Assembly (NCBI RefSeq): GCF_900184035.1
Contig: NZ_FXWP01000013.1
Span: 310,001 to 374,000, forward strand
Direction of reading: 5' to 3'
DNA: 64,000 nucleotides
Origin: Kosakonia pseudosacchari
GTDB taxonomy: Bacteria; Pseudomonadota; Gammaproteobacteria; Enterobacterales; Enterobacteriaceae
Below are positions 10,147 to 20,143 of the stretch, piece after piece. The stretch's first letter is position 1. The number at the start of each line of letters is the position of its first letter. The notes beneath the pieces were generated by a model. That model was not told the DNA's origin. It worked only from the letters and a program-made list of their open reading frames with translations, and did no database searches. The position numbers were made by a program, and so were the translations under genes.

Positions 10147-10487
10147 GCAACGCCTCCGCATTAGGACGCAACGGCGTACATGATTTTATTCTTGTTCGTG
10201 CCACTGCCATCGTCCTGACGCTCTACATCATCTATATGGTCGGTTTTTTTGCCATGCACGGCGATCTGACCTGGGTGGTCTGGACTGGATTCTTCTCCTC
10301 CGCTTTCACGAAAGTCTTCACGCTGCTGGCGCTGTTTTCGATTCTGATCCATGCCTGGATTGGCATGTGGCAGGTGTTGACCGACTACGTTAAACCGCTG
10401 GCTGTGCGCCTGGTTCTGCAACTGGCTATCGTCGTTGCACTCGCGGCTTACGTGATTTATGGATTTGTTGTGGTGTGGGGTGTGTAA
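10140..10487 (+). CDS. sdhD: Succinate dehydrogenase membrane anchor subunit
   Basis: The 115-residue, three-helix partner of SdhC has the usual family length. The [18 protein letters not shown] segment near residues 68-85 carries the heme-ligating His region and the conserved Asp-Tyr of the quinone pocket. The start lies inside the sdhC end and the stop shares one base with the sdhA start (TAATG), so the complex II genes are translationally coupled. Confidence 0.96.
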   Translation: MVSNASALGRNGVHDFILVRATAIVLTLYIIYMVGFFAMHGDLTWVVWTGFFSSAFTKVFTLLALFSILIHAWIGMWQVLTDYVKPLAVRLVLQLAIVVALAAYVIYGFVVVWGV

Positions 10488-12253
10488 TGAAACTGCCAGT
10501 CAGAGAATTTGATGCTGTTGTAATTGGTGCCGGTGGCGCAGGTATGCGCGCGGCACTGCAAATTTCCCAGAGCGGGCAAACCTGTGCGCTGCTCTCTAAA
10601 GTTTTCCCAACCCGTTCTCACACCGTATCTGCGCAGGGCGGTATTACCGTTGCGCTGGGTAATACCCATGAAGATAACTGGGAATGGCACATGTATGACA
10701 CGGTAAAAGGTTCCGATTACATCGGTGACCAGGATGCCATTGAATATATGTGTAAAACTGGCCCGGAAGCGATTCTTGAGCTGGAACATATGGGTCTGCC
10801 ATTCTCCCGTCTGGATGATGGCCGTATCTATCAACGTCCGTTTGGCGGCCAGTCGAAAAACTTCGGCGGCGAGCAAGCGGCGCGCACGGCAGCCGCAGCG
10901 GACCGTACCGGTCATGCGCTGTTGCACACCCTTTATCAGCAAAACCTGAAAAACCACACGACGATTTTTTCCGAGTGGTACGCGCTGGATCTGGTGAAAA
11001 ACCAGGATGGCGCCGTGGTGGGTTGTACCGCGCTGTGTATTGAAACCGGTGAAGTGGTCTACTTCAAAGCGCGTGCCACCGTGCTGGCGACCGGCGGTGC
11101 GGGCCGTATTTACCAGTCTACTACCAACGCCCATATCAACACCGGCGACGGCGTTGGCATGGCGCTGCGCGCAGGCGTCCCGGTGCAGGATATGGAGATG
11201 TGGCAGTTCCACCCGACCGGTATCGCCGGAGCGGGCGTGCTGGTAACGGAAGGGTGCCGTGGTGAAGGCGGTTACCTGCTGAACAAACATGGCGAGCGCT
11301 TTATGGAGCGTTATGCGCCGAACGCTAAAGACCTGGCGGGTCGTGATGTGGTGGCGCGTTCCATTATGATCGAAATCCGTGAAGGTCGCGGCTGCGACGG
11401 CCCGTGGGGTCCGCACGCGAAACTGAAACTCGATCACCTGGGCAAAGAGGTGCTGGAATCGCGCCTGCCGGGGATCCTTGAATTGTCGCGCACCTTTGCC
11501 CACGTCGATCCGGTAAAAGAGCCGATCCCGGTTATCCCAACTTGTCACTATATGATGGGCGGCATTCCGACCAAAGTTACCGGTCAGGCGCTGACGGTGA
11601 ACGAGAAGGGCGAAGATGTCGTCATTCCGGGTCTGTTTGCAGTGGGTGAAATTGCCTGTGTATCCGTCCACGGCGCTAACCGTCTGGGGGGTAACTCGCT
11701 GCTCGATCTGGTGGTGTTTGGCCGCGCGGCGGGTCTGCATTTACAAGAGTCTATCGCCGAGCAGGGCGCGCTGCGTGATGCCAGCGAGTCTGATGTTGAA
11801 GCGTCCCTTGAGCGCCTCAACCGCTGGAACAACAACCGTAACGGCGAAGATCCGGTCACGATTCGTAAAGCGCTGCAAGAGTGTATGCAGCATAACTTCT
11901 CGGTCTTCCGCGAAGGCGATGCGATGGCGAAAGGGCTTGAGCAACTGAAAGTGATTCGCGAACGTCTGAAAAACGCTCGTCTGGACGATACTTCCACCGA
12001 GTTTAACACCCAGCGCGTTGAGTGCCTGGAGCTGGATAACCTGATGGAAACCGCGTATGCAACGGCGGTCTCCGCAAACTTCCGTACCGAGAGCCGTGGC
12101 GCGCATAGCCGCTTCGACTATCCGGATCGTGACGACGAAAACTGGCTGTGCCATTCCCTGTATCTGCCAGAAACGGAGTCCATGACGCGTCGCAGCGTCA
12201 ATATGGAACCGAAACTGCGTCCGGCATTCCCGCCGAAGATTCGTACTTATTAA
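10487..12253 (+). CDS. sdhA: Succinate dehydrogenase flavoprotein subunit
   Basis: The 588-residue catalytic subunit oxidises succinate to fumarate with covalently bound FAD. The dinucleotide motif [11 protein letters not shown] begins near residue 12. His45 in [11 protein letters not shown] is the FAD-linked histidine, and [11 protein letters not shown] and RGEGGYL belong to the active site. Length and sequence are nearly identical to E. coli SdhA. The ATG at 10487 overlaps the sdhD stop by one base; upstream in-frame codons are sdhD sequence in another phase. Confidence 0.98.
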   Translation: MKLPVREFDAVVIGAGGAGMRAALQISQSGQTCALLSKVFPTRSHTVSAQGGITVALGNTHEDNWEWHMYDTVKGSDYIGDQDAIEYMCKTGPEAILELEHMGLPFSRLDDGRIYQRPFGGQSKNFGGEQAARTAAAADRTGHALLHTLYQQNLKNHTTIFSEWYALDLVKNQDGAVVGCTALCIETGEVVYFKARATVLATGGAGRIYQSTTNAHINTGDGVGMALRAGVPVQDMEMWQFHPTGIAGAGVLVTEGCRGEGGYLLNKHGERFMERYAPNAKDLAGRDVVARSIMIEIREGRGCDGPWGPHAKLKLDHLGKEVLESRLPGILELSRTFAHVDPVKEPIPVIPTCHYMMGGIPTKVTGQALTVNEKGEDVVIPGLFAVGEIACVSVHGANRLGGNSLLDLVVFGRAAGLHLQESIAEQGALRDASESDVEASLERLNRWNNNRNGEDPVTIRKALQECMQHNFSVFREGDAMAKGLEQLKVIRERLKNARLDDTSTEFNTQRVECLELDNLMETAYATAVSANFRTESRGAHSRFDYPDRDDENWLCHSLYLPETESMTRRSVNMEPKLRPAFPPKIRTY

Positions 12254-12268
12254 TGCGGAGACAGGATA

Positions 12269-12985
12269 ATGAAACTCGAATTTTCGATTTATCGCTATAA
12301 CCCGGACGTTGATGACGCGCCGCGCATGCAGGATTACACCCTGGAAGGCGAAGAAGGGCGTGACATGATGCTGCTGGATGCCTTAATGCAGCTGAAAGAA
12401 AAAGATCCTACGCTGTCGTTCCGCCGCTCCTGCCGTGAAGGGGTATGTGGTTCCGATGGTTTGAACATGAACGGTAAGAATGGCCTGGCCTGTATCACCC
12501 CGATTTCTGCACTGGGCAATGGCAAGCAGAAGATTGTGATCCGTCCTCTGCCTGGCCTGCCGGTGATCCGCGATTTGGTGGTGGACATGGGACAATTCTA
12601 TGCCCAATATGAGAAGATTAAGCCTTACTTATTGAATAATGGGCAAAATCCGCCAGCAAGAGAGCACTTACAGTCGCCTGACCAGCGTGAAAAACTCGAC
12701 GGTTTGTATGAATGTATTCTCTGCGCCTGCTGCTCGACATCTTGCCCGTCGTTCTGGTGGAACCCGGACAAATTTATCGGCCCGGCCGGTCTGCTGGCGG
12801 CGTACCGTTTCCTGATCGACAGCCGCGATACGGAAACCGATAACCGTCTGGAAGGTTTAAGCGATGCTTTCAGCGTATTCCGCTGCCACAGCATTATGAA
12901 CTGCGTCAGTGTATGCCCGAAAGGGCTGAACCCGACGCGCGCCATCGGCCATATTAAGTCGATGTTGTTGCAACGAAGCGCATAA
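12269..12985 (+). CDS. sdhB: Succinate dehydrogenase iron-sulfur subunit
   Basis: The 238-residue electron-transfer subunit carries three Fe-S clusters. The [2Fe-2S] Cys set lies in CREGVCGSDGLNMNGKNGLAC-like sequence near 55-75, the [4Fe-4S] set in CILCACCSTSCP near 149-160, and the [3Fe-4S] set in CHSIMNCVSVCPKG. Electrons pass from SdhA FAD to ubiquinone at the SdhCD interface. It ends the sdhCDAB group; a 376-bp repeat-bearing gap then leads to sucA. Confidence 0.98.
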   Translation: MKLEFSIYRYNPDVDDAPRMQDYTLEGEEGRDMMLLDALMQLKEKDPTLSFRRSCREGVCGSDGLNMNGKNGLACITPISALGNGKQKIVIRPLPGLPVIRDLVVDMGQFYAQYEKIKPYLLNNGQNPPAREHLQSPDQREKLDGLYECILCACCSTSCPSFWWNPDKFIGPAGLLAAYRFLIDSRDTETDNRLEGLSDAFSVFRCHSIMNCVSVCPKGLNPTRAIGHIKSMLLQRSA

Positions 12986-12992
12986 ATGTCAG

Positions 12993-13070
12993 TGCCGGAT
13001 GGCGCTGACGCGTATCCGGCCTACATTTGTAGTGATGTTTTTTTTGCCCGGCAGCGTTAGCGCCGCCGGG
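12993..13070. repeat. REP element plus adjoining inverted-repeat hairpin after sdhB
   Basis: A REP-type palindrome runs 12993-13026, opening TGCCGGATGGCG and closing TATCCGGCCTACA. A second GC-rich hairpin sits at 13047-13070 with arms CCCGGC and GCCGGG, an inner GCG/CGC stem and a TTAG loop. A run of nine T residues lies between them. REP palindromes typically stabilise upstream transcripts against 3' exonucleases, which here would set sdhCDAB mRNA apart from suc mRNA. Confidence 0.75.
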
Positions 13071-13083
13071 TAACAAGGAAGCA

Positions 13084-13254
13084 GGAAACCTTTAAAAACC
13101 GCCACAGTAGACATAATCGAGATGTCTGGTGCGAGACAAGGCGGCAACTGAGCGCATCCCTGGGAGCATAGTCAACTATGTGACCAGGGTAAGCAAAGGC
13201 AGCCAACGCAGTCGCAGCCCGGACAGCGAAGATTAGGCAGTTTTTAAAGGTTCC
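13084..13254. repeat. ERIC-like element with long terminal inverted repeats in the sdhB-sucA gap
   Basis: The centre (about 13146-13210) reads ATCCCTGGGAGCATAGT and then ACTATGTGACCAGGGTAAGC, ending AGCCAACGCAG. This is the pattern of the enterobacterial repetitive intergenic consensus core (ATCCCCAGGAGC ... GTGACTGGGGTGAGCG), with matched changes that keep the stem paired. The whole unit is bounded by 19-20 bp inverted repeats, GGAAACCTTTAAAAACCGCC at 13084-13103 and GGCAGTTTTTAAAGGTTCC at 13236-13254. It encodes no protein. The remaining 107 bp to sucA hold a small GCGGGC/GCCCGC hairpin and the sucA leader. Confidence 0.72.
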
Positions 13255-13361
13255 TTCGCGGGCCACCAAGAGCCCGCAAGTGAACCCTGGGACGTGCGCT
13301 AACGGGTGTACGTCGTAGTTATCCACGGCGAAGTAAGCATAACAATGCTTAAGGGATCACG

Positions 13362-16169
13362 ATGCAGAACGGCGCAATGAAAGCCTGGCTGGACTCTTCT
13401 TACCTCTCTGGGTCTAACCAGAGCTGGATAGAACAGCTCTATGAAGACTTCTTAACCGATCCTGACTCGGTAGATGCAAACTGGCGTTCTATGTTCCAGC
13501 AGTTACCGGGCACCGGAGTCAAACCGGATCAGTTCCACTCCAAGACGCGTGATTATTTCCGTCAGCTGGCGAAAGATGCTTCACGTTACTCCTCCTCTAT
13601 TTCCGACCCCGACACCAATGTGAAGCAGGTTAAAGTCCTGCAACTTATCAACGCATACCGTTTTCGTGGTCATCAACATGCCAACCTCGATCCGCTGGGA
13701 TTGTGGCAGCAAGAGAGGGTGGCCGATCTCGATCCGGCTTACCACGATCTGACGGAAGCCGATTTCCAGAACAGCTTTAACGTGGGGTCTTTTGCGATTG
13801 GCAAAGACACCATGCCGCTGGGCGAATTGATTAACGCACTGAAAGAGACCTATTGCGGTTCGATCGGTGCGGAATATATGCATATCACCAGCACCGAAGA
13901 GAAACGCTGGATCCAGCAACGCATTGAATCCGCAGCCGGTAAATCCAGCTTCAGCAGCGAAGAGAAAAAACGCTTCCTGACTGAACTGACGGCTGCAGAA
14001 GGTCTTGAACGTTATCTCGGCGCGAAATTCCCTGGTGCGAAACGCTTCTCGCTGGAAGGCGGCGATGCGCTGGTGCCGATGCTCAAAGAGATGATCCGCC
14101 ATGCGGGCAAGAGCGGCACCCGTGAAGTGGTGCTGGGAATGGCGCACCGCGGACGTCTGAACGTACTGGTTAACGTGCTGGGTAAACAGCCGCAGGATCT
14201 GTTCGACGAATTCGCCGGTAAACATAAAGAACACCTCGGTACCGGCGACGTGAAATACCATATGGGCTTCTCGTCCGATGTGGAAACAGAAGGCGGCCTG
14301 GTTCACCTGGCGCTGGCGTTTAACCCGTCTCACCTTGAGATTGTCAGCCCGGTGGTGATCGGTTCCGTTCGTGCGCGTCTTGACCGCCTTGACGAACCGA
14401 GCAGCAATAAAGTGCTGCCAATCACTATTCATGGCGACGCCGCTGTGGCGGGTCAGGGCGTGGTGCAGGAGACCCTGAACATGTCGAAAGCACGCGGCTA
14501 CGAAGTGGGTGGCACCGTGCGTATCGTCATTAACAACCAGGTGGGCTTCACCACCTCGAACCCGCTGGACGCACGCTCTACGCCGTACTGTACCGACATC
14601 GGTAAAATGGTGCAGGCGCCGATTTTCCACGTGAATGCGGACGATCCGGAAGCGGTGGCGTTCGTTACTCGCCTGGCGCTCGATTTCCGTAACACCTTCA
14701 AACGCGATGTCTTTATCGACCTGGTGTGCTATCGCCGTCATGGCCATAACGAAGCCGACGAGCCGAGCGCAACCCAGCCGCTGATGTACCAGAAAATCAA
14801 AAAACACCCGACGCCGCGCAAAATCTATGCCGATCGTCTGGAGCAGGAAAAAACCATTACGCTGGAAGATGCCACCGAAATGGTCAACCTGTACCGCGAT
14901 GCGCTGGATGCGGGTGAGTGTGTGGTCGCCGAATGGCGTCCGATGAATATGCACTCCTTTACCTGGTCGCCGTACCTCAACCACGAGTGGGATGAGAGCT
15001 ACCCGAACAAGGTGGAAATGAAGCGCTTGCAGGAGCTGGCAAAACGCATCAGTACAGTGCCGGAAGCCATTGAAATGCAGTCCCGCGTGGCGAAAATTTA
15101 CGCTGACCGTCAGTTGATGGCGAGCGGCGAGAAGTTGTTCGACTGGGGCGGCGCGGAAACACTGGCGTATGCCACGCTGGTGGATGAAGGCATCCCGGTA
15201 CGTTTGTCCGGTGAAGACTCCGGCCGCGGCACCTTCTTCCATCGTCATGCGGTGATCCACAACCAGGCCAACGGGTCTACCTATACGCCGCTGAGCCATG
15301 TACACAATTCACAGGGGGCGTTCCGCGTGTGGGACTCCGTGCTCTCTGAAGAAGCGGTACTGGCGTTTGAATATGGTTATGCCACGGCAGAGCCGCGCAC
15401 GCTGACCATCTGGGAAGCGCAATTCGGTGATTTCGCCAACGGTGCGCAAGTGGTTATCGACCAGTTCATCAGCTCCGGCGAGCAGAAATGGGGCCGTATG
15501 TGTGGCCTGGTGATGCTGCTGCCGCACGGTTATGAAGGCCAGGGCCCGGAGCACTCCTCCGCGCGTCTGGAGCGTTATCTGCAACTGTGTGCTGAACAAA
15601 ACATGCAAGTGTGCGTGCCGTCTACCCCGGCGCAGGTTTACCACATGCTGCGTCGCCAGGCGCTGCGCGGTATGCGTCGCCCGCTGGTGGTGATGTCGCC
15701 GAAGTCGCTGCTGCGTCATCCGCAGGCGGTTTCCACGCTGGATGAGCTGGCGAACGGCACCTTTATGCCGGCGATTGGCGAAGTGGATGATCTTGATCCA
15801 CAAGGCGTTAAGCGCGTGATCCTTTGCTCTGGTAAGGTCTATTATGATCTGCTGGAACAGCGTCGTAAAAACGACCAGAAAGATGTCGCGATTGTGCGTA
15901 TCGAACAGCTTTACCCGTTCCCGCACCAGTCGGTGCAGGAAGCGCTGAAACCTTACGCTCACGTACATGATTTTGTCTGGTGCCAGGAAGAGCCGCTCAA
16001 CCAGGGCGCATGGTACTGCAGCCAGCATCATTTCCGTGATGTGATTCCGTTTGGGGCCGCTCTGCGTTATGCAGGTCGCCCGGCCTCCGCCTCTCCGGCG
16101 GTGGGATACCTGTCCGTTCACCAGAAACAGCAACAAGATCTGGTAAATGACGCGCTGAACGTCGATTAA
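13362..16169 (+). CDS. sucA: 2-oxoglutarate dehydrogenase E1 component
   Basis: The 935-residue thiamine-diphosphate enzyme decarboxylates 2-oxoglutarate and passes the succinyl group to the SucB lipoyl domain. It is two residues longer than E. coli SucA and very similar throughout. Typical blocks are VVLGMAHRGRLNVLVN near 256-271, FNPSHLEIVSPVV, IHGDAAVAGQGVVQE, and the C-terminal transketolase-like SGEDSGRGTFFHRHA. The ATG at 13362 gives the family start MQNGAMKAWLDSSYLSG. Confidence 0.98.
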   Translation: MQNGAMKAWLDSSYLSGSNQSWIEQLYEDFLTDPDSVDANWRSMFQQLPGTGVKPDQFHSKTRDYFRQLAKDASRYSSSISDPDTNVKQVKVLQLINAYRFRGHQHANLDPLGLWQQERVADLDPAYHDLTEADFQNSFNVGSFAIGKDTMPLGELINALKETYCGSIGAEYMHITSTEEKRWIQQRIESAAGKSSFSSEEKKRFLTELTAAEGLERYLGAKFPGAKRFSLEGGDALVPMLKEMIRHAGKSGTREVVLGMAHRGRLNVLVNVLGKQPQDLFDEFAGKHKEHLGTGDVKYHMGFSSDVETEGGLVHLALAFNPSHLEIVSPVVIGSVRARLDRLDEPSSNKVLPITIHGDAAVAGQGVVQETLNMSKARGYEVGGTVRIVINNQVGFTTSNPLDARSTPYCTDIGKMVQAPIFHVNADDPEAVAFVTRLALDFRNTFKRDVFIDLVCYRRHGHNEADEPSATQPLMYQKIKKHPTPRKIYADRLEQEKTITLEDATEMVNLYRDALDAGECVVAEWRPMNMHSFTWSPYLNHEWDESYPNKVEMKRLQELAKRISTVPEAIEMQSRVAKIYADRQLMASGEKLFDWGGAETLAYATLVDEGIPVRLSGEDSGRGTFFHRHAVIHNQANGSTYTPLSHVHNSQGAFRVWDSVLSEEAVLAFEYGYATAEPRTLTIWEAQFGDFANGAQVVIDQFISSGEQKWGRMCGLVMLLPHGYEGQGPEHSSARLERYLQLCAEQNMQVCVPSTPAQVYHMLRRQALRGMRRPLVVMSPKSLLRHPQAVSTLDELANGTFMPAIGEVDDLDPQGVKRVILCSGKVYYDLLEQRRKNDQKDVAIVRIEQLYPFPHQSVQEALKPYAHVHDFVWCQEEPLNQGAWYCSQHHFRDVIPFGAALRYAGRPASASPAVGYLSVHQKQQQDLVNDALNVD

Positions 16170-16183
16170 TTAAAGGATAAATA

Positions 16184-17404
16184 ATGAGTAGCGTAGATAT
16201 TCTTGTTCCCGATCTGCCCGAGTCCGTTGCTGACGCGACCGTTGCGACCTGGCACAAAAAACCAGGCGATAGCGTACGACGCGACGAAGTGTTGGTCGAA
16301 ATCGAAACTGACAAAGTGGTACTGGAAGTACCGGCGTCGGCAGACGGTATTCTGGACGCGGTGCTGGAAGATGAAGGCACCACTGTGACTTCCCGTCAGA
16401 TCCTGGGTCGCCTGAAAGAGGGCAACAGCTCTGGTAAAGAGAGCAGCGCCAAATCTGAAGAGAAAGAGTCCACGCCGGCACAGCGCCAGCAGGCCTCGCT
16501 GGAAGAGCAAAACAATGACGCCCTGAGCCCGGCGATCCGTCGCCTGCTGGCTGAGCACAACCTCGAAGCCAGCGCTATCAAAGGCACTGGCGTTGGTGGT
16601 CGTATCACGCGTGAAGATGTTGAGAAACATCTGGCCAAAGCGCCGGCGAAAGAGGAAAAACCGGCTGCTGCTCCGGCGAGCGCCCCGGTGGCACCGCTGG
16701 CTGGCCGCACCGAAAAACGTGTGCCGATGACCCGTCTGCGTAAACGCGTAGCCGAGCGCCTGCTGGAAGCGAAAAATTCCACCGCCATGCTGACGACGTT
16801 CAACGAAGTCAACATGAAGCCGATTATGGATCTGCGTAAGCAGTACGGTGACGCCTTTGAAAAACGTCACGGTATCCGCCTGGGCTTTATGTCTTTCTAT
16901 GTGAAAGCCGTGGTTGAAGCGCTGAAACGCTACCCGGAAGTGAACGCGTCCATCGATGGTGATGACGTGGTTTACCACAACTATTTCGATGTCAGCATGG
17001 CGGTTTCTACGCCGCGTGGTCTGGTAACACCGGTACTGCGTGATGTTGATACGCTGGGCATGGCGGACATCGAGAAGAAAATCAAAGAGCTGGCTGTGAA
17101 AGGCCGTGACGGCAAACTGACCGTTGACGATCTGACCGGCGGTAACTTCACCATCACCAATGGCGGTGTGTTCGGTTCGCTGATGTCGACACCGATCATC
17201 AACCCGCCGCAGAGTGCGATCCTCGGTATGCATGCCATTAAAGATCGCCCGATGGCGGTGGATGGCAAGGTCGAGATCCTGCCGATGATGTACCTGGCGC
17301 TCTCTTACGATCACCGTCTGATTGACGGTCGCGAATCCGTTGGTTTCCTGGTAGCCATCAAAGAGCTGCTGGAAGATCCGACTCGCTTGCTGCTGGACGT
17401 CTAG
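16184..17404 (+). CDS. sucB: Dihydrolipoyllysine-residue succinyltransferase (E2 of the OGDH complex)
   Basis: The 406-residue core subunit has an N-terminal lipoyl domain with the lipoylated Lys in [13 protein letters not shown] near residues 40-46. An E1/E3-binding domain ([31 protein letters not shown]) follows, then an Ala/Pro-rich linker. The catalytic acyltransferase domain ends with the [11 protein letters not shown] active-site motif. It forms the 24-mer core joining SucA and the lipoamide dehydrogenase made elsewhere. It follows sucA after 14 bases with an AAAGGATAA ribosome site. Confidence 0.98.
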   Translation: MSSVDILVPDLPESVADATVATWHKKPGDSVRRDEVLVEIETDKVVLEVPASADGILDAVLEDEGTTVTSRQILGRLKEGNSSGKESSAKSEEKESTPAQRQQASLEEQNNDALSPAIRRLLAEHNLEASAIKGTGVGGRITREDVEKHLAKAPAKEEKPAAAPASAPVAPLAGRTEKRVPMTRLRKRVAERLLEAKNSTAMLTTFNEVNMKPIMDLRKQYGDAFEKRHGIRLGFMSFYVKAVVEALKRYPEVNASIDGDDVVYHNYFDVSMAVSTPRGLVTPVLRDVDTLGMADIEKKIKELAVKGRDGKLTVDDLTGGNFTITNGGVFGSLMSTPIINPPQSAILGMHAIKDRPMAVDGKVEILPMMYLALSYDHRLIDGRESVGFLVAIKELLEDPTRLLLDV

Positions 17405-17412
17405 TGTCCTTA

Positions 17413-17475
17413 GCCCGGCGGCGTCCGCTGCCGGGCCACTATAACGAACACCTGCTTTGTAGGCCGTCATCCGGC
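17413..17475. repeat. Inverted-repeat hairpin and half-REP between sucB and sucC
   Basis: A GC-rich hairpin occupies 17413-17436 (arms GCCCGGC and GCCGGGC). A lone REP arm, GTAGGCCGTCATCCGGC, follows at 17459-17475. Such elements in this gap could set relative sucAB and sucCD mRNA stability. No promoter is obvious. Confidence 0.6.
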
Positions 17476-17507
17476 GTGACAAATTAAATGAAGGATGGAT
17501 AGAACAC

Positions 17508-18674
17508 ATGAACTTACACGAGTATCAGGCGAAACAACTGTTTGCCCGGTCAGGTCTGCCGACTCCGGTTGGTTACGCCTGTACTACCCCGCGTGAAGCA
17601 GAAGAAGCGGCATCCAAGATCGGCGCAGGCCCGTGGGTGGTAAAATGCCAGGTCCATGCAGGCGGCCGTGGTAAAGCGGGCGGCGTAAAAGTCGTCAACA
17701 GCAAAGAAGATATTCGCGCCTTCGCGGAAAACTGGCTGGGCAAACGCCTGGTGACCTACCAAACAGACGCGAATGGCCAGCCGGTAAACCAGATTCTGGT
17801 TGAAGCGGCGACCGATATCGACAAAGAGCTGTACCTGGGCGCGGTGGTTGACCGTAGCTCTCGCCGTGTCGTGTTCATGGCCTCCACCGAAGGTGGCGTG
17901 GAAATCGAAAAAGTGGCGGAAGAGACCCCGCACCTGATCCACAAAACCACCATCGATCCGCTGACCGGCCCGATGCCGTATCAGGGGCGCGATCTGGCGT
18001 TCAAACTGGGTCTGGAAGGCAAGCAGGTTCAGCAATTCACCAAGATTTTCATGGGTCTGGCAACCATTTTCCTTGAGCGCGATCTGGCGCTGATTGAAAT
18101 CAACCCGCTGGTTATCACCAAACAGGGCGATCTGATCTGCCTCGACGGCAAACTGGGCGCTGACGGCAACGCATTGTTCCGCCAGCCGGAACTGCGCGAA
18201 ATGCGCGACCAGTCTCAGGAAGACCCGCGCGAAGCGCAGGCGGCTCACTGGGAGCTGAACTATGTTGCGCTGGACGGCAACATCGGTTGTATGGTCAACG
18301 GCGCAGGTCTGGCGATGGGCACCATGGACATCGTAAAACTGCACGGTGGCGAACCGGCGAACTTCCTCGATGTGGGCGGCGGCGCAACTAAAGAGCGCGT
18401 GACCGAAGCGTTCAAAATCATCCTGTCGGATGAGAACGTGAAAGCGGTGCTGGTTAACATCTTCGGCGGTATCGTGCGTTGCGACCTGATCGCTGACGGT
18501 ATCATCGGCGCGGTAGAAGAAGTGGGTGTTAACGTACCGGTGGTAGTGCGTCTGGAAGGTAACAATGCTGAACTGGGCGCGAAACGCCTGGCGGACAGCG
18601 GCCTGAATATTATCGCAGCGAAAAGTCTGACGGATGCAGCGCAGCAGGTTGTTGCCGCAGTGGAGGGGAAATAA
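17508..18674 (+). CDS. sucC: Succinyl-CoA synthetase beta subunit
   Basis: The 388-residue ATP-grasp subunit binds nucleotide and succinate and works with SucD in substrate-level phosphorylation (succinyl-CoA to succinate). The N-terminus [18 protein letters not shown], the glycine-rich [11 protein letters not shown] and the C-terminal [10 protein letters not shown] and [11 protein letters not shown] are characteristic. The length equals E. coli SucC. Its stop and the sucD start share one base (TAATG), which favours equal synthesis of the two subunits. Confidence 0.98.
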   Translation: MNLHEYQAKQLFARSGLPTPVGYACTTPREAEEAASKIGAGPWVVKCQVHAGGRGKAGGVKVVNSKEDIRAFAENWLGKRLVTYQTDANGQPVNQILVEAATDIDKELYLGAVVDRSSRRVVFMASTEGGVEIEKVAEETPHLIHKTTIDPLTGPMPYQGRDLAFKLGLEGKQVQQFTKIFMGLATIFLERDLALIEINPLVITKQGDLICLDGKLGADGNALFRQPELREMRDQSQEDPREAQAAHWELNYVALDGNIGCMVNGAGLAMGTMDIVKLHGGEPANFLDVGGGATKERVTEAFKIILSDENVKAVLVNIFGGIVRCDLIADGIIGAVEEVGVNVPVVVRLEGNNAELGAKRLADSGLNIIAAKSLTDAAQQVVAAVEGK

Positions 18675-19543
18675 TGTCTGTTTTGATTGATAAGAACACC
18701 AAAGTTATCTGCCAGGGCTTCACCGGAAGCCAGGGGACTTTCCACTCCGAGCAGGCAATTGCCTATGGTACGCAGATGGTCGGCGGCGTGACGCCGGGCA
18801 AAGGCGGCACCACGCACCTTGGTCTGCCGGTGTTTAACACCGTGCGTGAAGCCGTAGAAGCGACGGGCGCGACCGCGAGCGTTATCTATGTTCCGGCACC
18901 GTTTTGCAAAGACTCGATCCTCGAAGCCATTGACGCGGGCATTAAACTGATTATCACCATTACTGAAGGTATTCCGACGCTGGATATGCTGACGGTGAAA
19001 GTGAAGCTGGACGAAGCTGGCGTGCGTATGATTGGCCCGAACTGCCCGGGTGTTATCACCCCAGGCGAGTGCAAAATCGGTATCATGCCTGGCCACATTC
19101 ATCAGCCTGGTAAAGTCGGTATTGTTTCCCGTTCCGGTACGTTGACCTATGAAGCGGTTAAACAGACCACGGATTATGGTTTCGGCCAGTCCACCTGTGT
19201 GGGCATCGGCGGTGACCCGATCCCGGGTTCTAACTTTATCGATATCCTGAAACTGTTCCAGGAAGATCCGCAGACCGAAGCGATTGTGATGATCGGTGAA
19301 ATCGGCGGTAGCGCGGAAGAAGAAGCAGCGGCGTATATCAAAGATCACGTGACCAAGCCGGTTGTGGGATATATCGCGGGTGTGACTGCGCCGAAAGGCA
19401 AACGTATGGGCCACGCAGGTGCCATCATTGCCGGTGGTAAAGGGACAGCGGATGAGAAATTCGCTGCTCTGGAAGCGGCGGGTGTGAAAACCGTGCGCAG
19501 CCTGGCCGACATCGGCGAAGCGCTGAAATCTGTTATCAAATAA
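18674..19543 (+). CDS. sucD: Succinyl-CoA synthetase alpha subunit
   Basis: The 289-residue CoA-binding subunit carries the phosphohistidine in GHAGAI near residue 247. CoA-domain blocks include [30 protein letters not shown] and [20 protein letters not shown]. It completes the sdhCDAB-sucABCD run. A hairpin plus a strong terminator follow, so the eleven-kilobase cluster ends here. Confidence 0.98.
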   Translation: MSVLIDKNTKVICQGFTGSQGTFHSEQAIAYGTQMVGGVTPGKGGTTHLGLPVFNTVREAVEATGATASVIYVPAPFCKDSILEAIDAGIKLIITITEGIPTLDMLTVKVKLDEAGVRMIGPNCPGVITPGECKIGIMPGHIHQPGKVGIVSRSGTLTYEAVKQTTDYGFGQSTCVGIGGDPIPGSNFIDILKLFQEDPQTEAIVMIGEIGGSAEEEAAAYIKDHVTKPVVGYIAGVTAPKGKRMGHAGAIIAGGKGTADEKFAALEAAGVKTVRSLADIGEALKSVIK

Positions 19544-19550
19544 AACCTCA

Positions 19551-19618
19551 TTGCTCCTCCATGTAGGGGAGCAAGTATCCTTTCGACATGGTTGGCCGCT
19601 CCCGTAGCGGCCTTTTTT
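19551..19618 (+). terminator. Terminator of the suc operon, with preceding hairpin
   Basis: A first hairpin (TTGCTCC ... GGAGCAA, 19551-19574) is followed by a stronger one (GGCCGCT-CCCGT-AGCGGCC, 19593-19612) and six T residues. The T-run touches the stop codon of the convergent hxlR-type gene. Confidence 0.9.
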
Positions 19619-20054
19619 ATGGCTGCAGTTTACGTACCTGCGTATTTGCCGCACTAAGAACACGCCCGTCTGCCGCTTGTGGTTGCATTGGTGCAATGGC
19701 TTCGCCGCTTTGACTATCAATCAACACGGAATGGGGCTCATTCGGCGCGAAAAGATGCTGTTCTCCCCACTGGCGTAGCGCCACGACCACCGGAAACAAC
19801 GACTCGCCTCTTTTTGTCAGCACATACTCCTGATACGCCGTGCCATCGGATGCTGGCTGGGTGCTGAAGATACCCGCTTCCACAAGTTTGCGTAGCCTGT
19901 CGGTAAGAATGTTACGCGCCACGCCAAGACCACGCTGAAAATCGCCAAACCGCCGCGTGCCGTCAAAAGCATCACGCACGATAAGGAGTGCCCAGCGATT
20001 GCCAATCAAATCGACAGAACGCGCGACGGGGCAAGGTTGAGTATTCAGTGGCAT
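19617..20054 (-). CDS. HxlR-family winged-helix transcriptional regulator
   Basis: The 145-residue protein has the HxlR N-terminus CPVARSVDLIGNRWALLIVRD with the conserved Cys at residue 8, followed by FGDFQRGLGVARNILTDRL, the recognition-helix region. The wing contains YVLTKRGESLFPVV. Family members are dimeric sensors, often of electrophiles or aldehydes through that Cys, and usually control a neighbouring gene. It diverges from an MFS exporter across an 89-bp gap holding matched inverted repeats, so it very probably regulates that exporter and itself. In E. coli this interval holds mngRAB, so the pair is lineage-specific. The ligand is unknown. Confidence 0.88.
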   Translation of the reverse strand: MPLNTQPCPVARSVDLIGNRWALLIVRDAFDGTRRFGDFQRGLGVARNILTDRLRKLVEAGIFSTQPASDGTAYQEYVLTKRGESLFPVVVALRQWGEQHLFAPNEPHSVLIDSQSGEAIAPMQPQAADGRVLSAANTQVRKLQP

Positions 20055-20078
20055 GGTGAATCTCCGGTTAAGGATTCT

Positions 20079-20139
20079 GGTTGCATTTTAAAACTGGATT
20101 ATCTACGCTTCAACCAGTTTCGTTTTGCAACCAGGTTGC
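20079..20139. promoter_or_regulatory. Probable HxlR operator: 19-bp inverted arms plus an overlapping palindrome
   Basis: The arm GGTTGCATTTTAAAACTGG (20079-20097) has an inverted counterpart CCAGTTTCGTTTTGCAACC (20114-20132) across a 16-bp spacer, with only three or four mismatches. The right end overlaps a perfect odd-centred palindrome GCAACCAGGTTGC (20127-20139), only 4 bases before the MFS start. The placement suits steric repression in both directions. Binding by the adjacent regulator is inference. Confidence 0.65.
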
Positions 20140-20143
20140 TGCT

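Noticed and set aside
13581-15305. Very long open frame antisense to sucA (about 570 codons)
   Set aside because: It lies wholly inside sucA, has a composition rich in His, Arg and Gln typical of the reverse of biased coding sequence, and lacks a ribosome site or recognisable motif.
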